Below the pieces are notes generated by a model. The model made no database searches. It was given only the letters and a program-made list of their open reading frames with translations, and was not told the origin of the DNA. A stretch of 64,000 nucleotides of DNA. Origin: Alsobacter metallidurans. GTDB taxonomy: Bacteria; Pseudomonadota; Alphaproteobacteria; Rhizobiales; Beijerinckiaceae. This document shows, one piece after another, positions 56,214 through 64,000 of this stretch (positions are counted from its first letter, which is position 1; every line of letters begins with the position of its first letter). Location: positions 1,309,692 through 1,373,691 of the forward strand of contig NZ_BMES01000002.1 of the NCBI RefSeq assembly GCF_014636935.1. Reading direction: 5' to 3'. The position numbers and the translations under genes were made by a program.

Positions 56214-57056
56214 CTACTCGCCCCGCGCCTCCGGCGTGCCCGGCTTCGTGCCCTTGGGCGTCTGCTTCGGGCCGCGGCGTTTCTTGGTCTGCGGTTCGCG
56301 CGGGCCTTCCACCAGCCGCACCACCATGCCGCGCAGCGTTCGCACGTCCTGCTCGGAGAGGCCGACGCGGTGAAAAATGTTGCGCAGGTTGCGGCTCATC
56401 ACCGGCCGCTTGTGTGGCGGGCGAAAGAAACCCCGCGCCTCGAGCTGGTCTTCCAGGTAATCGAAGAAGCTCAGCACCATGTCGCGGCTGGCCGGGCCCC
56501 ACTTCTCCTTGCGCTCGAACGGCAGCGGCGCCTCCGCGCCCGCCATCCAGGCGTAGCCGGCCAGCAGCACGGCCTGCGAGAGGTTGAGCGACGCATAGGC
56601 CGGGTTCACCGGATAGGTCAGGATCGCGTCCGCCAGCGCGATGTCGTCGTTCTCGAGCCCGGTCCGCTCGCGCCCGAAGATGACGCCCACCTTCTGCCCG
56701 TCGGCCACGCGCCCGCGCAGGATCGGCCCGGCCTGGGCCGGCCCCACCACGTCCTTGCCCTGCCCGCGCTCGCGCGCCGTGGTCGCATAGGTGAAGTGGA
56801 GGTCCGCCACCGCGTCGCGCAGCGTGTCGAAGATCTGCGCGCCGTCCAGCAGCGCCTCCGCGCCGGCCGCCGCCGCGCGGGTCTTCTGGTTCAGCCAGCG
56901 CTCGCGCGGCCGCACCAGCCGCATCTCGGTAAGCCCGAAATTCGCCATGGCGCGCGCCGCCATGCCAACGTTTTCGCCGAGTTGCGGCTCCACCAGGATG
57001 ATCGCCGGCCCTCCCGAAAGGGCGGCGCGCGTGTGGTCGGTTCCGGCTCCGGGCAT
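56214..57056 (-). CDS. trmJ: tRNA (cytidine/uridine-2'-O)-methyltransferase TrmJ-like
   Basis: The 280-residue SpoU/TrmH-family RNA methyltransferase has the knotted SAM-binding motifs ENVGMAARAMANFGL, IFGRERTGLEN and YASLNLSQAVLLAGY, with the TrmJ spacing. TrmJ modifies position 32 of tRNAs. The last 30 residues form a Lys/Arg/Pro tail. ATG 57056 is preferred over TTG 57062. A second long open frame on the same strand is out of phase. Confidence 0.9.
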   Translation of the reverse strand: MPGAGTDHTRAALSGGPAIILVEPQLGENVGMAARAMANFGLTEMRLVRPRERWLNQKTRAAAAGAEALLDGAQIFDTLRDAVADLHFTYATTARERGQGKDVVGPAQAGPILRGRVADGQKVGVIFGRERTGLENDDIALADAILTYPVNPAYASLNLSQAVLLAGYAWMAGAEAPLPFERKEKWGPASRDMVLSFFDYLEDQLEARGFFRPPHKRPVMSRNLRNIFHRVGLSEQDVRTLRGMVVRLVEGPREPQTKKRRGPKQTPKGTKPGTPEARGE

Positions 57057-57141
57057 GATCAATCTCGCAAGGCGGCGTCAACGCGCAGCCTTACAGGATC
57101 ACCGGGCCGTATGGGGAGCCCGTTTATGTGGCGTTGCGCTG

Positions 57142-57852
57142 TCAGGTGTTGCAGGCGGCCGGGATCGCGCCGTCGGCGTCGAGCTCCTGCACTGTCGCGT
57201 AGTCGCCCTTCTTCACGTTCTTGAACTTGATGCGGGTGATGTCCCGCTTCTTGCCGATCAGCAGGCGCTCCGTCATCTCGTTCTTGACATTGAAGCGGGT
57301 CACCACGAAGTCGCTGGCCTTGCTGCGCAGATCATACGCGTCGATCAATGTCACCCCAAGGTCGCCGACCACGGTGTTTGCGTCCTTGCAGTTCGCCGTC
57401 AGGGCTGCGTTGTTGGGTTTGCACGTGCTGGACGAACCCGCGGAGCGCGTCGCGGGACCGATCAACGCCATCAGCGTCATCTTCACGGTGGTCCGGCCCT
57501 CGACCTTGATGGCCTCGCCGTCCGTCGTGATCTGGATTTGGGTCCCATTCGCATCCAGCGCTTTGTTGGCCAGGGCTTGGCTGGCGAAGTTGCGCGCCTG
57601 GTCCACGCGGTCGCTCATGCGCGGGTACAACAACTGGTCGCCGCTGGCCGCGCGCTTGCAGGTCAGCTCCACGCTTTGGACAAGGGCCGCCTGCGCGTTC
57701 TGGAACCGCAGGGTGTCGACCCCAAGCCCGACGCCGCCGATCAGCGGTACGGCCAGCACCGCGAACAGAGGTGCGTAGGCGCCGCTTTCGTTTTGGGCGA
57801 AACGGCGAAACAAGGTCCGGGCGCGCGGACGAAGCGTCTGAGCATTGATCAT
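57142..57852 (-). CDS. TadG-like pilus assembly protein (Flp N-terminal region)
   Basis: The 236-residue protein has an N-terminal membrane segment in the TadG-type sequence NESGAYAPLFAVLAVPLIGG, followed by VGLGVDTLRFQNAQAALVQS and a soluble domain with several cysteines. ATG 57852 overlaps the stop of the preceding TadE-like gene (ATGA). TadG-type proteins are minor components of tight-adherence pili or of related envelope systems. It is the last of four co-directed minus-strand genes. Confidence 0.8.
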   Translation of the reverse strand: MINAQTLRPRARTLFRRFAQNESGAYAPLFAVLAVPLIGGVGLGVDTLRFQNAQAALVQSVELTCKRAASGDQLLYPRMSDRVDQARNFASQALANKALDANGTQIQITTDGEAIKVEGRTTVKMTLMALIGPATRSAGSSSTCKPNNAALTANCKDANTVVGDLGVTLIDAYDLRSKASDFVVTRFNVKNEMTERLLIGKKRDITRIKFKNVKKGDYATVQELDADGAIPAACNT

Positions 57853-58391
57853 GATGTCCACCTTGGCCCCGATCGGGCATCGATGTTGCGAGCGCTGGGG
57901 GAAAGCAAGAAGCGGGTTCGAAAGGCGATCCGGCCGCCGAAAAGGTTGATGGGCAGGCGCCGATCCACGACGACATCCGCGACCAGAACGGTTTCGCCAT
58001 TGAGCAGCGGACGTCCGATCACAGGGGCGTCGCGCGCCGCCTCGGGGTCCGCTGGCGTGGTCGTCCAGGTCATGCGGGCGATGCCGTCCGTGCGGGTGAC
58101 GCGTGACAGGATCAGCTTCGCGCCCGTAGCCCCCTCGCCCATGGCCAGTTTCATGCCGTGATCCAGAAGCGCGAGCGTGGCCGGCGGGACGCCGAGCGAC
58201 GCATCGGACACGCCCATTTCAACCGCCACGTCCAACAGACTCGCTGCGGCCTTGACGGCCCGCCGATACTGGACGAGGGCGTCGCCGAGGACGACGGTCG
58301 CAAAGCACAGGGCGACGATCACGGGAAGAATCAGAGCGGCCTCGACGGCCGCGGAGCCCCGTTCATTATGGCGGAAGCGATGAAGAATCAT
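57849..58391 (-). CDS. TadE-like pseudopilin (1)
   Basis: The 180-residue protein has the TadE signature: short basic N-terminus, Glu at the processing-like site and a hydrophobic helix in NERGSAAVEAALILPVIVAL. The rest is a periplasmic domain. The ATGA overlap with the next gene (57849-57852) shows coupling. The first TadE-like gene on this strand ends eight bases past its start. Confidence 0.85.
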   Translation of the reverse strand: MILHRFRHNERGSAAVEAALILPVIVALCFATVVLGDALVQYRRAVKAAASLLDVAVEMGVSDASLGVPPATLALLDHGMKLAMGEGATGAKLILSRVTRTDGIARMTWTTTPADPEAARDAPVIGRPLLNGETVLVADVVVDRRLPINLFGGRIAFRTRFLLSPSARNIDARSGPRWTS

Positions 58392-58398
58392 GCAAGCC

Positions 58399-58929
58399 TC
58401 ATCGCGCCCAAAAGGCCGCTGTGACGAACACGGGCGCGGCGGCCATTCCGAGCGTCTTCATGACTCCCGTGGGCGCGATCGACGCGTGTTCGTGGATGAC
58501 CCGGATGACGTTGGCCCGGCCAGGTACAATCGCGACCCGGTCCTGCACCGGCGATTGCACGCCCGGCGTGGTCGCGGTCAATTGCACCACCTGAACCCGG
58601 AAGCCCGTATCGTTCTTACCGCAGGGCAGAACCCGCGCATTGGCGCAGATCTCCGCCTTGATCGCGTCGGTGTCGCTCAGCCGGCGCGCGGGATCGGCGA
58701 GCCGCGCCGCAAGGACGACGACGGCGGTCTCGGCCGTGCTTTGCACGTAGTAGCGCCAGCTGATTTCGAAGACGACGAAGATCAGGGCGAACATCAGCGG
58801 CGCCAGCAGGGCGAATTCCACCGCGATCGCTCCCGCGACGTCGTCGCGGAAGCGTCTCGCGAGGGCCGCGGCCCGGAGCCGAAACGACTCCGGGCGACGG
58901 CTTTGCTGGCTGGAGAGCCCGGCGCTCAT
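58399..58929 (-). CDS. TadE-like pseudopilin (2)
   Basis: The 176-residue protein has the TadE N-terminal helix GAIAVEFALLAPLMFALIFV after a basic stretch (RRFRDDVA) and a soluble tail with two cysteines (ICANARVLPCG). ATG 58929 overlaps the stop of the upstream TadG-like gene (ATGA); the frame further upstream is out of phase. Confidence 0.85.
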   Translation of the reverse strand: MSAGLSSQQSRRPESFRLRAAALARRFRDDVAGAIAVEFALLAPLMFALIFVVFEISWRYYVQSTAETAVVVLAARLADPARRLSDTDAIKAEICANARVLPCGKNDTGFRVQVVQLTATTPGVQSPVQDRVAIVPGRANVIRVIHEHASIAPTGVMKTLGMAAAPVFVTAAFWAR

Positions 58930-60572
58930 CTTGCCGCGACGGGCCGCAGGTCGGCGAAGAACCAGACGTCCTCGACCAGGATCTCCTTGCCGTCGACAAC
59001 AGCCTTGGAGACGAGCCGGTGCTTTCCGTCCTGGGTCCAATGAGCCCGGACGTCGATGGCGCTCACACGCCACTCTCGCACGGATTTCAGTTCGCCCGGC
59101 TGGACGACGCCATCGCCATTGTCCGTCCACAGCGCGAGTCCGTCGAGCTCGTCGCCGTCGAGCACGCCATCGCCGTTGCGATCGAGCTTCGCCAGCTTGG
59201 CGAACCCGTCGCGATGCATGGCGTCGTCGCCGAAAAGGCGACTGCCGGACATGTCCTGGGCGGCGCGACCGTCACGGTCGTCCACCAGGAAGGCCTGACC
59301 CTTGGGCAGAACCCACTCGGTGCGAACCGGAACGCCCACGCCATAGAGGTCGAACGTAACCTCCGTGGCCCCACGCTCCGAGGACGGAACCGACGCCGAC
59401 GTGGCGATAGCGCCGAGATTCGGCAGGTCGAACACGATCGGACTCTTGAAGCTCTTCAGCCCGCAATCGCTCTGCTTCTGGTAAACGGCCTCCACCCAGT
59501 TGTAGACCCAGACGAGCTTGTAGCCATCTGCGACCTTGTCGGTTGTTTTGTCGAAGAAATCATGGTTCGACGAATCCTTACTGGCGTTCCAGAGCCAGGC
59601 ATAGAGTTTCCAAATCTCGACGTTCTTCGTGACGGTTGACCCGTTGACTTTGATTTTTGCATTAATTTTTTTCGTGTTTCTGACGTAGTTCGGCGCCTTC
59701 GGCAAAACAGATTCCGACTCATCTCTCCAAGTGGGTTGTTCGATATCCGGCCAAGTGTCCTTATACCTCCATTCACTCTGGGCGACCGTGGTTTGCCAAT
59801 CCGCAGACACGTCCGGGCAAACCGTCGGCGGAGGCGGCGGAGGAGGCGGCCCAGGCGGAGGAGGCGGCGGCGGCGGCGGAGGCGGCGGAGGCGGAGGCGG
59901 CGGTGGGGGCGGAGGCGGCGGAGGCGGCCCCTCCGGCGGCGGCCCCTCGGGCGGCGGCGGCGGCGGAGGCGGCGGCGGCGGCGGCGGGCAATACCCCGGC
60001 GGAGGCGGCGGTGAATCGGTGGTCGGCGGCGGAGGCGGCAGAGGCGGCGGCGGAGGCGGCGGCGGCGGCGGAGGAGGAGGCAGATCCGCGCGGGCCAGCG
60101 TCACGCCGTCCATCTTCATGGTGTCGACTTTGGCCAGCTTCATCACCGTGGTCGGCATGTCGTACTCATAGGTGACGTCGGCGCGGAACTGGCCGTCGAC
60201 GATCGTGAGCTTCACGATCGGCCTGACGTTTGCGCCCGCGCTTCCGTTGACCTGAACCGTCGCGTCGAAGGCCGCGCGGCCTGCGGCCTCCGCGTCGGCG
60301 ATCACGGAAGCTTGCGCGGCCGCCACCTCGTCCTCCTTCATGGTGACGCCGCGATACTTCGCGTCCAGCAGGTGACGCGCCATGTTGAGCGAGGCCAGCG
60401 AGGCGGCGTTCGCGGCCGTGTCCATTCGCGCACGCGCGGTCATCAGGCGCACATAGTCGATGCCGACCCCGCCGCCGATGATGAGCGGCACGGCGCCCAG
60501 CGCGAACATGACGGCCGTGGCGCCGCTTTGGTCGTGCAGGAACGACGCGTCCTTTTTAGATATGATGGTCAC
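58926..60572 (-). CDS. TadG-like protein with polyproline tract and RTX-like calcium module
   Basis: The 548-residue protein starts at GTG 60572 after GGGGAAG. The N-terminal membrane segment is TadG-like (QSGATAVMFALGAVPLIIGG, about residues 15-40). A periplasmic region of about 120 residues follows, then a tract of 85 residues (165-249) of which about 70 are proline. A C-terminal part of about 300 residues ends in a module with FDLYGVGVPVRTEWV, DRDGRAAQDMSGSRLFGDD, the EF-type loop DRNGDGVLDGDE (464-475) and DNGDGVVQPGEL. That module closely follows the Ca-binding repeat found in many RTX and large surface proteins. It is probably a surface-directed fusion protein. Stop and next ATG overlap. 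Confidence 0.8.
   Translation of the reverse strand: MTIISKKDASFLHDQSGATAVMFALGAVPLIIGGGVGIDYVRLMTARARMDTAANAASLASLNMARHLLDAKYRGVTMKEDEVAAAQASVIADAEAAGRAAFDATVQVNGSAGANVRPIVKLTIVDGQFRADVTYEYDMPTTVMKLAKVDTMKMDGVTLARADLPPPPPPPPPPPPPLPPPPPTTDSPPPPPGYCPPPPPPPPPPPPPEGPPPEGPPPPPPPPPPPPPPPPPPPPPPPPPGPPPPPPPPTVCPDVSADWQTTVAQSEWRYKDTWPDIEQPTWRDESESVLPKAPNYVRNTKKINAKIKVNGSTVTKNVEIWKLYAWLWNASKDSSNHDFFDKTTDKVADGYKLVWVYNWVEAVYQKQSDCGLKSFKSPIVFDLPNLGAIATSASVPSSERGATEVTFDLYGVGVPVRTEWVLPKGQAFLVDDRDGRAAQDMSGSRLFGDDAMHRDGFAKLAKLDRNGDGVLDGDELDGLALWTDNGDGVVQPGELKSVREWRVSAIDVRAHWTQDGKHRLVSKAVVDGKEILVEDVWFFADLRPVAAR
59826..60080. repeat. GGC/GGA-type trinucleotide tract encoding polyproline
   Basis: This stretch of 255 bases reads nearly without break as GGCGGAGGC-type triplets on the plus strand (CCG/CCT proline codons on the minus strand). 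Interruptions encode L, TTDS, GYC, EG and G. It is a long in-frame coding microsatellite, prone to copy-number change in steps of one residue. Confidence 0.9.
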
Positions 60573-60851
60573 TGATGCTTCCCCGTTTGTATTCGTTGGG
60601 CAGCATCCTATCGAAAACAGTTTAAATGAGAATGAATCGCTGATTTTTTGGAGTATTAAGAAGTTTAATTGTTCATGAACCAAGTGAATGCAACCCAGAG
60701 TTGCACCACAAGTGGCAGATGATTTCTAATTTCTGACGCCGACGGCTCCATGTAAGCTTTTGGCTCAAAGTCAGTGCTCTGCATCGATAAGGCTCAATAA
60801 ACGAATTCATGCGAGTGTTCTGGCTAACGTCCGCATTCCAAGGAGCTGAAC

Positions 60852-61346
60852 GTGCGATCGACATGGCTTCGGTTCAAAGCCGACAAACGCGGGTCTACAG
60901 CGGTGGAGTTCGGCCTAATCGCGACGCCCCTCGTCGCATCGTTCCTGATGATCATCGAGATGGGCGCGGCATATTGGGCCGGAGCATCGCTCGATCTCGC
61001 GGCGTTTCGGGCCGGAGAGGCAATTCGCACCCGCGTCGCGGTCGGCATGGATCCGGAGACGTTCCGGAGTCGCTTCATATGCCCGAGTGCGGGCATCATG
61101 ACGTGTCGAGATATCAATATCCAGGTCGACGCCATGGCGACGTTTGATGATGCGCCACCGCCCTCTCTGACATCTTCATCGTTCAATACTGGAGGGTTAG
61201 GCCAGTCGGTGGCTATTCAACTCAGCTATCCGTTTCCGGTTTTTGTAAATTACATCACTGCCCCGGTGATTTCTTTCAACGGCAGGCGCGCCCTGCACCT
61301 CAGCGCGGCGTCCGCCATCATAAACCCACCGCCCCCCGCCCCTTGA
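60852..61346 (+). CDS. TadE-like pseudopilin (3)
   Basis: The 164-residue protein starts at GTG 60852 with AAGGAG six bases upstream. Its TadE helix is GSTAVEFGLIATPLVASFLM, after a basic N-terminus (RSTWLRFKADKR). The C-terminus ends in a proline run (INPPPPAP). First gene of the plus-strand arm, divergent from the TadG fusion gene. Confidence 0.85.
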   Translation: MRSTWLRFKADKRGSTAVEFGLIATPLVASFLMIIEMGAAYWAGASLDLAAFRAGEAIRTRVAVGMDPETFRSRFICPSAGIMTCRDINIQVDAMATFDDAPPPSLTSSSFNTGGLGQSVAIQLSYPFPVFVNYITAPVISFNGRRALHLSAASAIINPPPPAP

Positions 61347-61381
61347 GCGATCATTGCGCCCCCACACCCGAAACACAGACA

Positions 61382-62032
61382 ATGAGCCGGATCATCCCCA
61401 TGAAGCATGCCGAAAGCAGGAGCGAAGACGGATCCGCAGCTGTTGAATTTGCGTTGATCCTGCCCGTTGTTCTGACCCTGCTGTTAGGCGCAGCAGACCT
61501 CATTCGCTACATGAACACCGACCGCCACGTGCAGAACGCCGCGCGGGCGGCCGCCCAGATCGTGGCTGGGGGCGTCAACAGTCAAGGAAACATTGGCCAA
61601 TGGCTGCTGGTCCACGGAGCGGCGAACAGTGCGAGGCTCATGATTCCAGAGATCGTGAGCGACGCCCCTGGTCCGTGGTGGACGAGGCTGGCCTGGGATG
61701 GAGCTCTAGTCAGGTTCACGCCGACTGTGGCCAACTGTACCCAGAACTGCGCCTATACGGCCAGGACGCGCTTCGCGTGGGGACGGTATGGCTGCGGCGA
61801 CCCCATCATCTCGCCAACCCAAGGCGCCGGCGCGACAGTGTCGATACCGCCTGGCCTTGTCGGACCGGCAGACCTTGTCGTTATTCGTTACGCCTATGCC
61901 TACAAGCCGCGCTTTGCCGCGGCGCTGCTTCCGGCAATCAACATCTCACATCAGGCCACCATGAGCGCGGAAGCATCGGCTTTGATCAACCCGGTGAATG
62001 TCGTGGCGAGCGATATCACGATCTGCTCCTGA
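61382..62032 (+). CDS. TadE-like pseudopilin (4)
   Basis: The 216-residue protein (from ATG 61382) has the TadE helix GSAAVEFALILPVVLTLLLG and a periplasmic domain with five cysteines including CTQNC. TTG 61343 overlaps the preceding stop (TTGA) and would give 229 residues with translational coupling; neither start has a clear ribosome site. Confidence 0.83.
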   Translation: MSRIIPMKHAESRSEDGSAAVEFALILPVVLTLLLGAADLIRYMNTDRHVQNAARAAAQIVAGGVNSQGNIGQWLLVHGAANSARLMIPEIVSDAPGPWWTRLAWDGALVRFTPTVANCTQNCAYTARTRFAWGRYGCGDPIISPTQGAGATVSIPPGLVGPADLVVIRYAYAYKPRFAAALLPAINISHQATMSAEASALINPVNVVASDITICS

Positions 62033-62270
62033 TATTCCTGTGGCTGCGCTGCCGGCGGTTTTCGCTGGCGCGCCCGAAGCGAGTGCTCCCGCCGACAGTT
62101 GCGAAGCGGACAGGGCCCGCGCGCAACCGCCATTCGCCGCACGCGCTTCCCCACCAAAGGCGCGCTTTGCCACCCTTGGTCGCGATGCTATGAGGTGCGC
62201 CGAACCGGCGGCCTCGCTCGGGGGCGCGTCGAAACTGGCGTAGCGGACAGGTTCAGGAAAGGCTTTCCCG

Positions 62271-63482
62271 ATGGCGAAGATCAAGGTGGCGAACCCGGTC
62301 GTCGAGCTCGACGGCGACGAGATGACCCGGATCATCTGGCAGTCCATCAAGGACAAGCTGATCCACCCCTATCTTGACGTCGATCTCCAGTATTTCGATC
62401 TCTCGGTGGAGAACCGCGACGCCACCAACGATCAGGTCACGATCGATTCGGCGCACGCCATCAAGAAGGTCGGCGTGGGCGTGAAGTGCGCCACCATCAC
62501 GCCCGACGAAGGGCGCGTGAAGGAATTCAACCTCAAGGACATGTGGAAGTCGCCCAACGGCACCATCCGCAACATCCTGGGCGGCGTGATCTTCCGCGAG
62601 CCGATCATCTGCAAGAACGTGCCGCGCCTCGTGCCGGGCTGGACCCAGCCCATCGTGGTCGGCCGCCACGCCTTCGGCGACCAGTACCGCGCCACGGACT
62701 TCAAGGTGCCCGGCAAGGGCCGCCTGACCATCAAGTTCGAGGGCGACGACGGGCAGGTCATCGAAAAGGAAGTGTTCAAGTTCCCGGGCGCCGGCGTCGC
62801 GATGTCGATGTACAACCTCGACGATTCGATCCGCGACTTCGCCCGCGCGTCGCTGAACTACGGCCTGATGCGCAAGTACCCGGTCTACCTCTCCACCAAG
62901 AACACGATCCTCAAGGTCTATGACGGTCGGTTCAAGGACATCTTCGAGGAGGTGTACCAGAACGAGTTCAAGTCGAAGTTCGACACGCTCGGCCTCACCT
63001 ACGAGCATCGCCTGATCGACGACATGGTGGCCTCGGCCCTCAAGTGGTCCGGCGGCTACGTGTGGGCCTGCAAGAACTACGACGGCGACGTGCAGTCCGA
63101 CATCGTCGCGCAGGGCTTCGGCTCGCTCGGCCTGATGACCTCCGTGCTGATGACGCCGGACGGCCAGACCGTTGAGGCCGAGGCCGCCCACGGCACCGTC
63201 ACGCGCCACTACCGCGAGCACCAGAAGGGCAAGGAGACCTCCACCAACTCCATCGCCTCGATCTTCGCCTGGACGCGCGGCCTCGCGCATCGCGCCAAGC
63301 TCGACGGCAACGCCGAGCTGGCGAAGTTCTCGGCCACCCTCGAGAAGGTCTGCGTCGACACCGTCGAGGCCGGCTTCATGACCAAGGATCTCGCTTTGCT
63401 GGTCGGCGCCGACCAGAAGTGGCTCTCCACCACGGGCTTCCTCGACAAGATCGACGAGAACCTCAAGATCGCGATGGCCTGA
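62271..63482 (+). CDS. icd: NADP-dependent isocitrate dehydrogenase
   Basis: The 403-residue enzyme of the citric acid cycle is the homodimeric, eukaryote-like NADP type. It begins [20 protein letters not shown] and shows [20 protein letters not shown] (the substrate-binding Ser/Asn region), YKNYDGD-like [11 protein letters not shown] and [20 protein letters not shown]. It is separated by 238 bases from the tad-like genes and closed by its own terminator. Confidence 0.97.
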   Translation: MAKIKVANPVVELDGDEMTRIIWQSIKDKLIHPYLDVDLQYFDLSVENRDATNDQVTIDSAHAIKKVGVGVKCATITPDEGRVKEFNLKDMWKSPNGTIRNILGGVIFREPIICKNVPRLVPGWTQPIVVGRHAFGDQYRATDFKVPGKGRLTIKFEGDDGQVIEKEVFKFPGAGVAMSMYNLDDSIRDFARASLNYGLMRKYPVYLSTKNTILKVYDGRFKDIFEEVYQNEFKSKFDTLGLTYEHRLIDDMVASALKWSGGYVWACKNYDGDVQSDIVAQGFGSLGLMTSVLMTPDGQTVEAEAAHGTVTRHYREHQKGKETSTNSIASIFAWTRGLAHRAKLDGNAELAKFSATLEKVCVDTVEAGFMTKDLALLVGADQKWLSTTGFLDKIDENLKIAMA

Positions 63483-63505
63483 GCGCCGCGCCTGAGATTG
63501 ATGCA

Positions 63506-63534
63506 GGGGAGCGTGGCGACACGCTCCCCTTTTT
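63506..63534 (+). terminator. Rho-independent terminator of icd
   Basis: GGGGAGCGTG (63506-63515) pairs perfectly with CACGCTCCCC (63520-63529) around a GCGA loop, followed by five Ts. Confidence 0.92.
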
Positions 63535-63543
63535 CATGGCGAC

Positions 63544-64000
63544 CTACAGGTCGCCGAACGGATGCTCGCCGGTGAAGTCGTCCGTCACCGTCTGGGCCGA
63601 GCGGGCCGCGCGGTCGCTGGCGATCTGGCTGATGCGGGCCCCGATGTCGGGCCGGCTCTCCATCAGGCGGCGCAGGTCGCCGGCGTCGAGCACCAGGAGC
63701 TGCGAGCGGATCACCGCCCGGATGGTGGCGGTGCGTCGGGCGTTGCGCAGCACCGCGATCTCGCCGAAGAATTGCCCCTCCCCCAGCAGATGCCGCTTGC
63801 CATGCTGGGTCTCGATCTCGACCTGTCCGGTCGCGATGAAATACATGCTGTGCCCGACCTCGCCGCGGCGCACGATCACCTCGCCAGCCTGCGCGGTCTT
63901 GGACCGCAGCAGGCGCATCACAGCCACCACCTCCTCGGCCGAGAGCTCCGAGAACAGCGGCACCCGGGCGATCATTCCCCACGTCACCACGAATTCGCGG
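63544..64000 (-). CDS. Cyclic-nucleotide-binding domain, end of a probable MlotiK1-type ion channel (window edge)
   Basis: The minus-strand frame is open to the right edge. The visible 152 residues begin REFVVTWGMIARVPLFSEL and contain a full CNBD: GEVIVRRGEVGHSMYFIATG, the phosphate-binding cassette FFGEIAVLRNARRTATIRA, and the C-terminal helix. The REFV-W-RVPLF entry resembles the linker of prokaryotic cyclic-nucleotide-gated K+ channels (MlotiK1 type), so the pore is probably off the edge. A GTG at 63990 could instead start a stand-alone CNBD protein. No DNA-binding domain is present, so it is not a Crp regulator. Confidence 0.8.
   Translation of the reverse strand, partial: REFVVTWGMIARVPLFSELSAEEVVAVMRLLRSKTAQAGEVIVRRGEVGHSMYFIATGQVEIETQHGKRHLLGEGQFFGEIAVLRNARRTATIRAVIRSQLLVLDAGDLRRLMESRPDIGARISQIASDRAARSAQTVTDDFTGEHPFGDL

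Noticed and set aside
56173-57081. Second long minus-strand frame over trmJ
   Set aside because: The trmJ frame has all SpoU motifs; the other frame is the same DNA shifted.
59826-60080. Possible CRISPR-like or minisatellite array
   Set aside because: There are no repeat-spacer units and no cas genes; it is a triplet tract inside a coding region.
59731-60171. Polyglycine open frame on the plus strand (GGGGGG product)
   Set aside because: It is the complement of the polyproline codons; the minus-strand frame has domains on both sides and a ribosome site.

Overview
The window is GC-rich DNA, densely coded on both strands, from the chromosome of an alphaproteobacterium, most likely a member of Hyphomicrobiales (Rhizobiales). 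The pointers are an Usg-family protein, ExoD, an S-L-M ordered form II CoxL-type molybdenum hydroxylase operon, many Tad-type pseudopilin-like proteins, an NADP-type isocitrate dehydrogenase, and intergenic palindromes of the kind seen in that order. I saw no tRNA or rRNA gene, CRISPR array, prophage or insertion sequence. No species is named because nothing in the sequence fixes one.

Layout, left to right. 1-3.3 kb: the end of a proteasome-type protease, a membrane GGDEF-EAL protein and an ExoD-like protein. 3.5-6.1 kb: a nitrate/sulfonate/taurine-type ABC importer (ATPase, permease, Tat-exported binding protein) behind a palindromic operator candidate. 6.2-6.9 kb: usg and a DUF2256 zinc-ribbon protein. 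6.9-17.5 kb: a minus-strand cox-type operon running coxG, coxS, coxL, coxM, coxD, coxE, xdhC N-domain, a LysE exporter, xdhC C-domain, a molybdopterin-binding protein and mocA. CoxL carries the form II active-site loop (AYRGAGR), so the substrate need not be CO. 17.6-24.4 kb: a hydroxyproline catabolism cluster with a two-subunit aconitase X, a GntR regulator, a DHDPS-family deaminase, a FAD D-amino-acid dehydrogenase and a hydroxyproline epimerase. 24.6-30.5 kb: a complete branched-chain amino acid ABC importer (livH, M, G, F), a small membrane protein and the binding protein, closed by a strong terminator. 30.6-36.9 kb: homocysteine methyltransferase, GNAT, CcdA, a P1 peptidase, a second DadA-like enzyme and a BASS transporter.

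36.8-40.9 kb is the most unusual accessory stretch. It holds three small paralogous coiled-coil proteins sharing two tryptophan motifs, a long coiled-coil gene broken by an in-frame TGA, and an EF-hand protein. 40.9-44.0 kb holds rpe, a DUF6065 protein and purB. 44.0-49.0 kb is a Pho-box-controlled pstSCAB-phoU operon in which pstS is bracketed by two copies of one palindromic repeat. 49.0-57.1 kb holds an MHS-family transporter, an OmpR-type two-component pair, two small exported proteins, rpsD, murI and trmJ. 57.1-62.0 kb is a divergent island of six TadE/TadG-like genes without secretion machinery; one encodes an 85-residue polyproline tract joined to a Ca-binding module like those of RTX proteins. 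The window ends with icd and the cyclic-nucleotide-binding end of a probable ion channel.

The window therefore joins nitrogen and carbon scavenging (hydroxyproline breakdown, two importers, a molybdenum hydroxylase) with phosphate acquisition and housekeeping genes. Two accessory regions, the coiled-coil family at 36.8-40.1 kb and the Tad-like island at 57.1-62.0 kb, are the best candidates for undescribed systems.
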